Assembly: GCA_013297865.1 (NCBI GenBank)
Contig: JAAFIP010000002.1
Location: forward strand, 124,001-188,000
Direction: 5' to 3'
Length of the DNA: 64,000 nucleotides
From: Polaromonas sp.
Lineage (GTDB): Bacteria; Pseudomonadota; Gammaproteobacteria; Burkholderiales; Burkholderiaceae_C
Below the pieces are notes generated by a model, which did not search any database, had not been told where the DNA came from, and was given only the letters and a program-made list of their open reading frames with translations. Shown piece after piece: positions 29,406 to 37,325 of this stretch (positions are counted from its first letter, which is position 1; each line of letters opens with the position of its first letter). Both the position numbers and the translations under genes were made by a program.

Positions 29406-30259
29406 AGTTCTTTCAAAACCTCAGTACCCTGTCTATAGCGCTTGGTGTGTCTGTTTTAGTGCACGCAGCCTTGCTGACTGTGCGTTTTGTAGACCCAGAG
29501 CGATTTAACCGCATCTTCCAGGACACGCCGCTGGAGGTGATTCTGGTCAATGCAAAATCGACAGAGCGGCCAGAAAAGGCCAAAGCGATTGCCCAGGCTT
29601 CGCTGGCCGGGGGCGGTGATGCTGACAAGGGGCGTGCCACTACACCCCTGCCGCCCAGCGCGCTGAGCGAAGTTGGCGACGCAACGGAAGACGCCCAGCG
29701 CAAGCTGGAAGCCTTGCATGAGCAGCAGACCATGCTGCTGGCACAGATCAAACAAAGGCTTGCTTCGCTGCCACCGCCCGATCCCAAGGTCGCTGCTGCC
29801 AACTCCGAAGCCTCAGCGCAGGAAGAAAAGCGGCGCCAGTTGATGCGCCTGCTGGCCGAGATTGAAAAGCGCATCAACGAGGAAAATGCACGCCCTAAAA
29901 AGCGCTACATCAGCCCGGCGACCCGTGAAGAGGTCTATGCGGTGTATTACGACAGTCTGCGCCAGAAAATTGAAGAGCGCGGGACGCAGAATTTTCCTGA
30001 GGTGGCCGGCAACAAGCTCTACGGCGAGCTCACCATGATCGTCACGGTGAATTTTGATGGGCGTGTACTGGAGACCCAGGTGGTAGAGACCTCAGGTAAT
30101 CTGACTTTGGACCGGCGTGCCCAGACGATTGTGAAAAATGCAGGTCCGTTCGGGCGTTTCAACGATGGCATGCGGGCCAAAGCTGACCAGATCGTGGTGG
30201 TGTCGCGCTTCAAGTTCACCCGCGATGAGACGCTGGAAACCAAGTTGACATCGCGCTAA
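29402..30259 (+). CDS. TonB-family energy transducer / TonB C-terminal domain protein
   Basis: A 285-residue protein with an N-terminal transmembrane helix (about residues 10-28), a long helical coiled-coil linker (DAQRKLEALHEQQTMLLAQI) and a C-terminal TonB-like domain (YGELTMIVTVNFDGRVLETQVVETSGN). This resembles Burkholderiales TonB-like periplasm-spanning proteins. The linker is not the Pro-Glu/Pro-Lys type of classical TonB, and no exbBD genes lie nearby, so an iron-uptake role is not established. GTG start at 29402 overlaps the RNase gene; mtgA follows after 4 nt. Confidence 0.85.
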   Translation: MKFFQNLSTLSIALGVSVLVHAALLTVRFVDPERFNRIFQDTPLEVILVNAKSTERPEKAKAIAQASLAGGGDADKGRATTPLPPSALSEVGDATEDAQRKLEALHEQQTMLLAQIKQRLASLPPPDPKVAAANSEASAQEEKRRQLMRLLAEIEKRINEENARPKKRYISPATREEVYAVYYDSLRQKIEERGTQNFPEVAGNKLYGELTMIVTVNFDGRVLETQVVETSGNLTLDRRAQTIVKNAGPFGRFNDGMRAKADQIVVVSRFKFTRDETLETKLTSR

Positions 30260-30263
30260 GCCT

Positions 30264-31001
30264 ATGTGGTTGCGTCAAGCGTTTGCCCGTTGGTGTGTGC
30301 TGTTGCTGGTGGCCGTGGTGGCTCTTCAATTGTTTTTTGTGCTGCGCATCGCCTGCATGGTGGTGATAGATCCCCAATCAACGGCATTTGAGCGTTCAGA
30401 AGCCTGGCGCGTACTGACCGAGCCGGATAAGCCTTTCGCATGGCGTCAGCAGTGGGTGGATTATGACGAGCTGTCAGACCATCTCAAGCGCGCCGTGATT
30501 GCCAGCGAAGACAGCGACTTCAGCTACCACGATGGCGTGGAATGGGAGGCGATTGAAAAGGCCTGGCAAAAAAACGCCAAGGCCGAGCAGCAAGCAGTCA
30601 GAAAAAGCCGCACCGGCAAACCCAGACCACCCAAAATCATCGGCGGCTCCACCATCACCCAGCAGTTGGCCAAAAACCTGTTTCTATCCGGCGAGCGCAC
30701 TTTGCTGCGCAAAGCCCAGGAGTTCATGCTGACGCTTACGCTGGAGCTGCTGCTGCCCAAGCAGCGCATTCTGGAAATCTATCTCAATAGCGTCGAGTGG
30801 GGCGAGGGCGTTTTTGGTGCCGAGGCCGCAGCGCAACACTATTTTCGCAAAAGCGCTGACAAGCTCAGTGCCTACGAGGCTGCGCGCTTGGCCGTCATGC
30901 TGCCGCGCCCGAAGTTTTTTGAAAAAATACCGCAATCGGCCTACCTGAACGCGCGAGCACAGACCATTGTGGCGCGCATGGCCGATGCCGAGTTGCCTTA
31001 G
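30264..31001 (+). CDS. mtgA: MtgA, monofunctional peptidoglycan glycosyltransferase
   Basis: A 245-residue protein with one N-terminal transmembrane helix and a GT51 domain: the catalytic-Glu motif ASEDSDFSYHDG near residue 81, GGSTITQQLAKNL near 127, and RKAQEFMLTLTLELLLPKQRILEIYLN. It polymerises lipid II into glycan strands without transpeptidase activity. It follows the tonB-like gene by 4 nt. In relatives I recall aroE lying between these two genes; it is absent here. Confidence 0.95.
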   Translation: MWLRQAFARWCVLLLVAVVALQLFFVLRIACMVVIDPQSTAFERSEAWRVLTEPDKPFAWRQQWVDYDELSDHLKRAVIASEDSDFSYHDGVEWEAIEKAWQKNAKAEQQAVRKSRTGKPRPPKIIGGSTITQQLAKNLFLSGERTLLRKAQEFMLTLTLELLLPKQRILEIYLNSVEWGEGVFGAEAAAQHYFRKSADKLSAYEAARLAVMLPRPKFFEKIPQSAYLNARAQTIVARMADAELP

Positions 31002-31090
31002 AGCAGGGCATCAGGCTGCCAGCGGCCCCAGACTCTGGGCTGCATGGCGGCCCGCATGCGCAAACAGTGTGGTTTTGGAAGGCTTTTAGG

Positions 31091-31137
31091 CCTGCAGGCC
31101 AATAGAATATCGCGGGAGCAGCTATATAAATAATAGC
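31091..31137 (+). repeat. 47-bp dispersed repeat, copy D (intergenic)
   Basis: Core CCAATAGAATATCGCGGGAG, hairpin GCTAT-ataaata-ATAGC at 31121-31137. Its left end overlaps a perfect 12-bp palindrome GGCCTGCAGGCC (31089-31100). The rest of the 195-nt mtgA-tldD gap contains a small CCCAGA/TCTGGG hairpin near 31026-31040 and no gene. Confidence 0.9.
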
Positions 31138-31183
31138 ATTTAGTGCCATTCATGCCTCCCGCGCACAAAGCGCTGGGGTGGCC

Positions 31184-31189
31184 TACAAT
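31184..31189 (+). promoter_or_regulatory. Candidate -10 box (TACAAT) for tldD
   Basis: TACAAT lies 7 nt before the chosen ATG at 31197, which would place +1 at or next to the start codon. No convincing -35 box was found at 16-18 nt, so this is tentative. Confidence 0.35.
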
Positions 31190-31196
31190 GGATTGC

Positions 31197-32681
31197 ATGA
31201 TTTCACGTGAACCCACCATCGAACGCATGGCGATTGCCAAGCGCCTGCTGCTTGATCCATTTGGCCTGGACGAAAGCCATTTATCCAAAGCACTGACCGA
31301 AATCAGCTCGCACGGAGTTGATGACGCAGATCTGTACTTTCAATACACCCGCTCGGAAGGCTGGAGTCTGGAAGAGGGTATTGTCAAAACAGGCAGCTTC
31401 AGCATCGACCAGGGCGTGGGCGTGCGTGCTGTGAGCGGTGAAAAAACGGCGTTCGCGTATTCTGACGATATTTCCTGGGCCAGCCTGCTGGACGCGGCCC
31501 ACACGGTGCGCACCATTTCAGCAGCAGCGCAAGCCGTCAAAGTGCGCATACCCACCCAAAAGATAGCCCCAGCTCGCAGCCTGTACCACGGCCTGGACCC
31601 GATTGCCTCGCTCGACAGCCAGGCCAAGGTGGACCTGCTGGGCAGGTTGGAGAAGATGGCCCGCGCCAAAGACCCCCGCGTTGTGCAGGTGATGGCGGGC
31701 TTAGCCATGGAATACGACGTGGTCATGGTTGCGCGGGCAGACGGCACGCTGGCTGCCGATGTGCGGCCCCTGGTGCGTCTGTCACTCACAGTAATTGCAG
31801 AGCAGAAGGTGACCCTCAAAGGCAAAACCGAAATGCGCCGCGAAATGGGTTCGGCTGGCGGAGGAGGTCGCTTTGGTTTGGCTTACTTTACAGATGCTCA
31901 AGTGCAGCAATACGTGCAAGAGGCGGTCAGCGCGGCGCTGACGAACCTGGAGTCTCGCCCTGCACCTGCGGGCCAGATGACGGTCGTGCTGGGCTCGGGC
32001 TGGCCAGGCGTGCTGCTGCATGAGGCCGTTGGCCATGGTCTGGAGGGCGATTTCAACCGCAAGGGCTCCAGTGCCTTCAGCGGCATGATTGGCAAACGCG
32101 TGGCTGCCAAAGGCGTCACGGTACTGGATGACGGCACCATCAGCGACCGCCGTGGTTCACTTAACGTGGACGACGAAGGCAATGCCTCGCAGCGCAATGT
32201 GCTGATTGAAGACGGCATTCTTAAAGGCTATATCCAGGACAACATGAACGCCCGCCTGATGGGGGTGAAGCCCACGGGCAACGGCCGCCGTGAAAGCTAT
32301 GCCCACACCCCCATGCCGCGCATGACCAACACCTACATGCTGGGGGGTGACAAAACCAAGGAAGAGATTATTGCCAGCATGGACAGCGGTTTGTACGCCA
32401 CCAATTTTGGCGGTGGACAGGTTGATATCACCTCTGGCAAGTTTGTTTTTTCTGCCAGCGAAGCCTATTGGGTCGAAAAAGGAAAAATCCTGTACCCCGT
32501 CAAAGGCGCGACGATTGTGGGATCTGGCCCTGAGTCACTTAAAAAAGTGACCATGATCGGCAACGATATGGCGCTGGATTCAGGCGTCGGTGTCTGCGGC
32601 AAGGAGGGACAGAGCGTGCCAGTAGGAGTAGGCCAGCCTACACTGCGCATCGAAGGCTTGACTGTAGGTGGAACGGCTTAA
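31197..32681 (+). CDS. tldD: TldD, metalloprotease subunit
   Basis: A roughly 494-residue protein of the TldD/PmbA (U62) family with the zinc motif HEAVGHGLEGDFNRKG (HExxxH) near the middle and the long conserved Gly-rich C-terminal half (TNFGGGQVDITSGKFVFSAS). TldD partners with PmbA/TldE in processing small peptides, known from microcin B17 and CcdA studies; no partner gene is in this window. The track ORF starts at GTG 31143, and ATG 31188 and 31197 are also in frame. I prefer MISREPTIER at 31197 because it follows a TACAAT box. Confidence 0.94.
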   Translation: MISREPTIERMAIAKRLLLDPFGLDESHLSKALTEISSHGVDDADLYFQYTRSEGWSLEEGIVKTGSFSIDQGVGVRAVSGEKTAFAYSDDISWASLLDAAHTVRTISAAAQAVKVRIPTQKIAPARSLYHGLDPIASLDSQAKVDLLGRLEKMARAKDPRVVQVMAGLAMEYDVVMVARADGTLAADVRPLVRLSLTVIAEQKVTLKGKTEMRREMGSAGGGGRFGLAYFTDAQVQQYVQEAVSAALTNLESRPAPAGQMTVVLGSGWPGVLLHEAVGHGLEGDFNRKGSSAFSGMIGKRVAAKGVTVLDDGTISDRRGSLNVDDEGNASQRNVLIEDGILKGYIQDNMNARLMGVKPTGNGRRESYAHTPMPRMTNTYMLGGDKTKEEIIASMDSGLYATNFGGGQVDITSGKFVFSASEAYWVEKGKILYPVKGATIVGSGPESLKKVTMIGNDMALDSGVGVCGKEGQSVPVGVGQPTLRIEGLTVGGTA

Positions 32682-32683
32682 GT

Positions 32684-32797
32684 TGTAATTTCAGTGCAAT
32701 CAACTTGCGTAAAAGCGCGTAGCGCAAATTACAGTATTCCGTCTACACTGTGTACTAGTGCACGTAAATAGACGCGGCTGCTTAGCGTAAAGCTGCC
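32684..32797 (+). promoter_or_regulatory. Structured 138-nt gap with three successive inverted repeats
   Basis: TGTAATTT (32684-32691) pairs with AAATTACA (32726-32733) around an inner TTGCG/CGCAA. CGTCTA (32740-32745) pairs with TAGACG (32769-32774). GGCtGCTT (32776-32783) pairs with AAGCtGCC (32790-32797). None has a T-tract like a terminator. The function is unknown; it may be a structured leader or operator of the following gene. Confidence 0.45.
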
Positions 32798-32819
32798 TTT
32801 TCGCGGTACAACTACACCT

Positions 32820-33371
32820 ATGAGTGGAACATCACGTTTTCAGTTAGATCCCGAGACCGGATTGCCGGACATGCACGACTTCGAGGAGTTCGGTGCTGCG
32901 TTGCGTTCCATGGCCAGTGATGCCGAATCGATTCGACTGTCTGACGGAATGGGCGAGCTGTCTGCCACGATCGAAAGTGTAGGCAAAGCCTTGTCAACGC
33001 ACCAGCGTGGTGCCTTGGTGGGTCCCTTGCTGGTTGATTTGCTGACGGCTTTGCGCAAGCACCGCCAACTGGTGGTGGGACTGAGCGAAAGCTGGCGCGT
33101 ACTGTACGAATACGCTTCCTATCTTGCTGCCTTGAATAATTTCCGTGTGCTGATTGGCCAATGGCTGGTAGAGCGCAACATCAGCGGTGACAACCAGGTC
33201 GTGATTGAAGATTTTGAAATGATCGGCTGGCGCACCCTGGGCGAAGGCCTCATGATGATCGATATGCATGCGCAGGCACTGGCGCAAGTCCAGGAAGAGT
33301 CAGGCATGGTGCCGTTGGATGAGTCCAAACTGCAGCGCGCCAAGCAGTGGTGGGGCCAGTTGCGTGGTTAA
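32820..33371 (+). CDS. Conserved-looking hypothetical protein, 183 aa
   Basis: I do not recognise this protein. It is soluble, acidic and predicted mostly helical, with Met-rich central segments (MIGWRTLGEGLMMIDMHAQ), and has no signal peptide or transmembrane helix. Codon usage matches the neighbouring housekeeping genes, which supports a real gene. It stands alone between tldD and the aroG attenuator; a palindrome-rich gap precedes it and a clear stop lies 16 nt before the pyrimidine-rich aroG promoter region. Confidence 0.75.
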   Translation: MSGTSRFQLDPETGLPDMHDFEEFGAALRSMASDAESIRLSDGMGELSATIESVGKALSTHQRGALVGPLLVDLLTALRKHRQLVVGLSESWRVLYEYASYLAALNNFRVLIGQWLVERNISGDNQVVIEDFEMIGWRTLGEGLMMIDMHAQALAQVQEESGMVPLDESKLQRAKQWWGQLRG

Positions 33372-33391
33372 GACGCTTTGCCGCGGCCTGC

Positions 33392-33420
33392 TTTCCCCCT
33401 TTTTCATATCGTGCTAACAT
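33392..33420 (+). promoter_or_regulatory. Candidate promoter of the aroG leader transcript
   Basis: TTTCCC (33392-33397), a 17-nt spacer, then TAACAT (33415-33420). Transcription would begin about 7 nt downstream, essentially at the leader-peptide ATG at 33428. The -35 box is weak. Confidence 0.45.
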
Positions 33421-33427
33421 AGCTGCT

Positions 33428-33493
33428 ATGTCGAATTTCTTTTATTTTTACTTTTGGTTCTCTGTCCCCGGCGGACGAGAGGCGATGGTTTAA
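33428..33493 (+). CDS. Aromatic leader peptide of the aroG attenuator (21 aa)
   Basis: ATG at 33428 to TAA at 33491-33493 encodes a peptide beginning MSNFFYFYFWFSVPGG. It contains five Phe, two Tyr and one Trp within nine consecutive codons (FFYFYFWF), immediately upstream of a terminator and of a DAHP synthase, the first enzyme of aromatic biosynthesis. Leader peptides rich in the regulated amino acid are the hallmark of trp, phe and his attenuators. It is too short for the ORF track. No Shine-Dalgarno is evident; the promoter placement suggests a leaderless or nearly leaderless message. It probably has no function beyond positioning the ribosome. Confidence 0.85.
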   Translation: MSNFFYFYFWFSVPGGREAMV

Positions 33494-33550
33494 GTAAACG
33501 ATCTTCCCCTACTCACAACCGCCGGGCCACAGTCCCAGGCGGTTTTTTTT
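33467..33550 (+). promoter_or_regulatory. Transcription attenuator with mutually exclusive antiterminator
   Basis: CCCGGCGG at 33467-33474, inside the end of the leader-peptide gene, is perfectly complementary to CCGCCGGG at 33519-33526. That second segment is the 5' arm of the terminator hairpin. The two pairings cannot coexist. A ribosome stalled on the aromatic codons (33437-33460) leaves the first segment free to form the antiterminator. A ribosome reaching the stop codon would partly cover it and let the terminator form. A small GTTTA/TAAAC hairpin lies at the leader stop codon. Confidence 0.8.
33517..33550 (+). terminator. Intrinsic terminator of the aroG attenuator
   Basis: AACCGCCGGG (33517-33526) pairs with CCC-A-GGCGGTT (33534-33544, one bulged A), with loop CCACAGT and a run of eight T residues to 33550. 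It sits before aroG rather than after a gene, as expected for an attenuator. Confidence 0.85.
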
Positions 33551-33587
33551 CGTCCCAATAGTTACATCACACCAAGGAGCGCAGCAC

Positions 33588-34721
33588 ATGAACCCATCTC
33601 ACCCCCTCTCCAGCGATGCGTGGTATCCGCCCGGCACCCAACCCGTGGACCGTACCAGTCAAACCGATGACGAACGCATCAAGGACATTACCGTGTTGCC
33701 TCCTCCTGAACATTTAATCCGCTTTTTCCCCATTCGCGGCACACCCGTTGAATCGCTGATCAGCACGACCCGCAGCAATATCCAGCGCATCATGGCCGCG
33801 CAGGATGACCGCCTGCTGGTGGTCATTGGCCCCTGCTCCATCCACGACCCCGCTGCGGCTGTAGATTATGCGCGTCGCCTCAAGGAGCAGCGCGACAAAT
33901 ACGCGGACACACTGGAAATTGTGATGCGTGTGTATTTTGAAAAGCCACGCACTACCGTGGGCTGGAAAGGGCTGATCAATGACCCGTATCTGGACGAGAG
34001 CTACCGGATTGATGAGGGATTGCGCATCGCACGCCAGCTGTTGATTGAAATCAACCGCCTGGGCCTGCCTGCGGGCAGTGAATTTCTGGACGTGATCTCG
34101 CCGCAGTACATTGGTGATCTGATCGCATGGGGTGCAATCGGCGCACGAACCACCGAAAGCCAGGTGCATCGCGAGCTGGCCTCGGGGCTGTCAGCACCGA
34201 TTGGCTTCAAGAACGGTACCGATGGAAATATCAAAATCGCCACCGATGCCATCCAGGCTGCTGCGCGCGGCCACCATTTCCTGTCAGTACACAAGAATGG
34301 GCAGGTGGCGATTGTGCAGACCAATGGCAACAAGGACTGTCATGTCATTTTGCGGGGCGGTAAAACACCCAATTACGACGCGGCTAACGTGGCACTGGCC
34401 TGCAAAGACCTGGAGGCTGCACAGTTACCAGCAAAACTGATGGTGGACTGTAGCCATGCCAACAGCTCCAAACAGCACCAAAAGCAAATCGAGGTCGCGC
34501 GCGATATCGGCAGTCAGATCGCTGGTGGCTCGCACAGCATATTTGGCGTGATGGTGGAAAGCCATCTGGAGGATGGAGCTCAAAAATTCAACCCTGGCAA
34601 GGATAAGGCCCAAGACCTGCGCTACGGGCAAAGCATTACGGATGCGTGTTTGGGCTGGGATGCATCCTTGGAAGTTCTGGCAGGCCTGTCTGCTGCAGTT
34701 AAAGCGCGCAGATCTGTCTGA
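33588..34721 (+). CDS. aroG: Class I DAHP synthase (3-deoxy-D-arabino-heptulosonate 7-phosphate synthase)
   Basis: A 377-residue enzyme with LLVVIGPCSIHDPAAAVDYA, EKPRTTVGWKGLINDP, GSEFLDVISPQYIGDL, GARTTESQVHRELASG and MVDCSHANSSK, all signatures of type I-alpha DAHP synthases. It condenses PEP and erythrose-4-phosphate, the entry step of the shikimate pathway; family members are usually also feedback-inhibited by one aromatic amino acid, which I cannot assign here. AAGGAG precedes the ATG. Expression appears controlled by the upstream Phe/Tyr/Trp-sensing attenuator. Confidence 0.96.
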   Translation: MNPSHPLSSDAWYPPGTQPVDRTSQTDDERIKDITVLPPPEHLIRFFPIRGTPVESLISTTRSNIQRIMAAQDDRLLVVIGPCSIHDPAAAVDYARRLKEQRDKYADTLEIVMRVYFEKPRTTVGWKGLINDPYLDESYRIDEGLRIARQLLIEINRLGLPAGSEFLDVISPQYIGDLIAWGAIGARTTESQVHRELASGLSAPIGFKNGTDGNIKIATDAIQAAARGHHFLSVHKNGQVAIVQTNGNKDCHVILRGGKTPNYDAANVALACKDLEAAQLPAKLMVDCSHANSSKQHQKQIEVARDIGSQIAGGSHSIFGVMVESHLEDGAQKFNPGKDKAQDLRYGQSITDACLGWDASLEVLAGLSAAVKARRSV

Positions 34722-34761
34722 AAATACAGTAATTCTTTTACATACATACACAAATGTCTTA

Positions 34762-34790
34762 TTGACCCACTCTACAAACGCGCTTAGATT
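34762..34790 (+). promoter_or_regulatory. Sigma-70-type promoter for the 348-aa gene
   Basis: TTGACC (34762-34767), a 17-nt spacer and TAGATT (34785-34790), about 57 nt before the ATG at 34848. A small inverted repeat ACTTCG/CGAAGT (34794-34799 and 34815-34820) lies in the leader. Confidence 0.6.
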
Positions 34791-34847
34791 AACACTTCGC
34801 ATTATTTGCTGGTACGAAGTTACTAAAAGCAGTGCAGTGGAGTGTTC

Positions 34848-35894
34848 ATGGAGCAACCGGTATTACGCCTGGGTCTACTTGGTTTTGTAGATTCAGATCG
34901 AAGCAAAGTGGCGCAAGCCATTGCTAATCCGGGTGCGGGCTGGCCCAGCTGGGAGCTGGTGGACTTTGAGTTGGCGGATGCCTGGTGTATTAATGGCAAA
35001 AGTGTTCAGCGCCTGGAAGGCAATGCGGTAAAAATTAATACTTTATTACCCCATCAGCCCACTATCTCCCTCGACCCGGCCCACATCAGCAGGCCCATCG
35101 CTTTCACCGAGCCGATGCCAGAAGGCTTGGAAGCTACAGAGATCGTCAATTTCCGCACACCTGAGTTAATGCGGGTGGCGCTGCAGCGCTTTGAGGCGTG
35201 GTTGCGGCCTTTGCGTGCACAGTTTGCTTTGGGCAGTGAGCTGATCGCCAGAGAGACGGAACTGAGCAAGGGCATCTACCATGTGCTGGATACCCATGGC
35301 AAATTGCTGGCGGTGATCAATTTGATCAAATGGACCACCGCTTTGCTGCCGATTGCCCGCCCGGTAGATTTTGAAGATGCCACCTGGGTATCCAGGCCGC
35401 CTATGGCAGCGGATGTGCCGCCAGGTTTTGTGAGCATGACGGTAGTGCAGCTGATGTGGACCTATGCGGTACGCAGTCGGCAAGATGCCCTGCCTATGCG
35501 CTACCGCAAAAACAGGATTTATCTGCGCCGCCTGCCTCAATTGCCCATGGGCTGGTTGCGCGATGAGCATCTGGTGGCTCTGCGATCCTTGAGCATGCAA
35601 CCGGGCAAATTTTCCGATATCCAGAAAACCACTGAGCTTTCCGAAGATACGCTCGCCCGTACTTTAGCGGCCCTGTATTTTGCGGGTGCGATCACTACCA
35701 ACAAGTCTGCAGCCATGCAGATTGACAAGCTGCGCACGCCTGTGGGCGACCAGAGCAGTCTGCCACCAGACAGCCATTTTGTGTCTGGCCATCCGTCTGC
35801 ACGTGATTCAGACTATGGCGCTTCACGGCTGCGCCATGCAGCCTCTGATGACGACACTACGGCCCCAGCCCCCTTGTTTGGCCTTAAACCGTAG
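34848..35894 (+). CDS. Unknown protein, 348 aa, with possible winged-helix C-terminal region
   Basis: Not recognised. The N-terminal segment LRLGLLGFVDSDRSKVAQAI suggests an alpha/beta domain. The C-terminal part (MQPGKFSDIQKTTELSEDTLARTLAALYFAGAITTN) reads like a winged helix-turn-helix, and the tail is low-complexity and polar. There is no signal peptide or obvious transmembrane helix. A regulatory role is possible but only inferred from shape. The track starts at GTG 34842; I prefer ATG 34848. It has its own good promoter and ends convergently, overlapping the mpl stop by 11 nt. Confidence 0.75.
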   Translation: MEQPVLRLGLLGFVDSDRSKVAQAIANPGAGWPSWELVDFELADAWCINGKSVQRLEGNAVKINTLLPHQPTISLDPAHISRPIAFTEPMPEGLEATEIVNFRTPELMRVALQRFEAWLRPLRAQFALGSELIARETELSKGIYHVLDTHGKLLAVINLIKWTTALLPIARPVDFEDATWVSRPPMAADVPPGFVSMTVVQLMWTYAVRSRQDALPMRYRKNRIYLRRLPQLPMGWLRDEHLVALRSLSMQPGKFSDIQKTTELSEDTLARTLAALYFAGAITTNKSAAMQIDKLRTPVGDQSSLPPDSHFVSGHPSARDSDYGASRLRHAASDDDTTAPAPLFGLKP

Positions 35895-37278
35895 CTTCCT
35901 GGGCCAGGGCGCTTAGCAGCTTGGCGTGGACACCGCCGAAACCACCGTTGCTCATGCATACGATATGGTCGCCAGCGCGTGCCTGAGCCGATATCTGGGC
36001 CACCAGCGTATCTACTGAACCCGCCAGCTGCGCGCGCGACCCCATGGGGGCGAGTGCCTGTCCGGCGTCCCAGTCCAAGCCCGCAGTGTGGCAAAACGCC
36101 AGGTCTGCAGCTTCCAGGCTCCAAGGCAGTTGCTGCTTCATGGTGCCCAGTTTCATGGTGTTGCTGCGCGGCTCGAAGGCCGCGAGTATGCGGGCATCCC
36201 GTGTGCTGGATTTGGCATCGAGTTGCTTGCGCAGTCCATCCAGTGTCAGTCGGATGGCAGTAGGGTGGTGCGCAAAATCATCGTATACCGTAACGCCTCC
36301 TGCCGTGCCACTGACCTCCATGCGCCGCTTGACGTTTTGAAAGCTCTCCAGCGCAGCGCAGGCGTTGCCTGCGGATATGCCCACATGCTGGGCTGCCGCG
36401 ATAGCGGCCAACGCATTCATCTGGTTGTGCTCCCCCGACAGGGACCATTGGATTTCACCAACTTTATTGCCGCGCAGCAGCACAGAAAAATTGCCCGGGT
36501 CACCTTGCGCGCTGACATCGCCAGTGACACCGCCAAAGCCATTCTGCCCACTCCAGCAGCCCATGTGCAACACGCGCTGGATGCTTTCCTCGATGGCGTT
36601 GTAGACCACATGACCGCTGGCTGGCACTGTGCGCACCAGATGGTGGAACTGTTTTTCGATCGAGGCCAGGCTGTCGAAAATATCGGCGTGGTCAAACTCC
36701 AGATTGTTGAGCACGGCGGTGCGCGGACGGTAGTGTACAAACTTGCTGCGCTTGTCGAAAAAAGCGGTGTCGTACTCATCCGCTTCGATGACAAAATACT
36801 TCGGACCGAGGCGGGCAGATACGCCAAAATTGAGCGGCACGCCTCCCACTAAAAAGCCTGGCTGCAGCCCCGCGTGCTCCAGTATCCAGGCCAGCATGGA
36901 GGTGGTGGTGGTTTTGCCATGTGTGCCCGCTACCGCCAGCACATGGCGGCCTTGCAGAATATGCTCGCTCAGCCATTGTGGCCCGCTGGTGTAGGGGGCT
37001 CCCGCATCCAAAATGGCTTCCATCAGGGGATACTTCGGTGTGCCATCGGCCAGACGCGCGCGGCTGACCACATTGCCCACCACATACATATCGGCCTGCA
37101 GGGCTATCTGATCTGCATCAAAGCCTTCGACCAGATCGATGCCCAGTGCACGGAGCTGGTCACTCATGGGGGGGTAGACCCCGGCGTCGCAGCCGGTCAC
37201 TTTATGGCCCGCTTCGCGGGCCAGTGCGGCCAGGCCCCCCATGAATGTGCCGCAAATGCCTAAGATATGTATGTGCAT
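35884..37278 (-). CDS. mpl: Mpl, UDP-MurNAc:L-Ala-gamma-D-Glu-meso-DAP ligase (peptidoglycan recycling)
   Basis: A 464-residue Mur-ligase homologue starting MHIHILGICGTFMGGLAALA, with the ATP loop [10 protein letters not shown] and the Mpl-typical FFDKRSKFVHYRPRTAVLNNLEFDHADIF. Mpl reattaches recycled tripeptide to UDP-MurNAc, bypassing MurC, MurD and MurE, which are encoded elsewhere in this window. The track ORF begins at 37365, but the conserved N-terminus starts at the ATG at 37278. It is divergent from the 197-aa gene (47-nt gap) and convergent with the preceding gene. Confidence 0.95.
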   Translation of the reverse strand: MHIHILGICGTFMGGLAALAREAGHKVTGCDAGVYPPMSDQLRALGIDLVEGFDADQIALQADMYVVGNVVSRARLADGTPKYPLMEAILDAGAPYTSGPQWLSEHILQGRHVLAVAGTHGKTTTTSMLAWILEHAGLQPGFLVGGVPLNFGVSARLGPKYFVIEADEYDTAFFDKRSKFVHYRPRTAVLNNLEFDHADIFDSLASIEKQFHHLVRTVPASGHVVYNAIEESIQRVLHMGCWSGQNGFGGVTGDVSAQGDPGNFSVLLRGNKVGEIQWSLSGEHNQMNALAAIAAAQHVGISAGNACAALESFQNVKRRMEVSGTAGGVTVYDDFAHHPTAIRLTLDGLRKQLDAKSSTRDARILAAFEPRSNTMKLGTMKQQLPWSLEAADLAFCHTAGLDWDAGQALAPMGSRAQLAGSVDTLVAQISAQARAGDHIVCMSNGGFGGVHAKLLSALAQEATV

Positions 37279-37313
37279 AGCCGCAATTGTAGAGACACTG
37301 GACGGCAGGTTCC

Positions 37314-37319
37314 TACAAT
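37314..37319 (+). promoter_or_regulatory. Candidate -10 box (TACAAT), possibly giving a leaderless transcript
   Basis: TACAAT ends 6 nt before the ATG at 37326, so a start site 7 nt downstream of the box coincides with the A of the start codon. No good -35 box is seen. Confidence 0.35.
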
Positions 37320-37325
37320 GGAGCC

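Noticed and set aside
33411-33427. GCTAACATAGCTGCT before the aroG leader as a repeat fragment
   Set aside because: It shares only a short AGCTGCT end with the family and lacks the CCCGCGATATT core; it fits better as a -10 region.
37279-37325. Strong divergent promoter between mpl and the 197-aa gene
   Set aside because: Only a TACAAT box on the plus strand is convincing; no -35 on either strand met spacing rules, so only the -10 box is listed.
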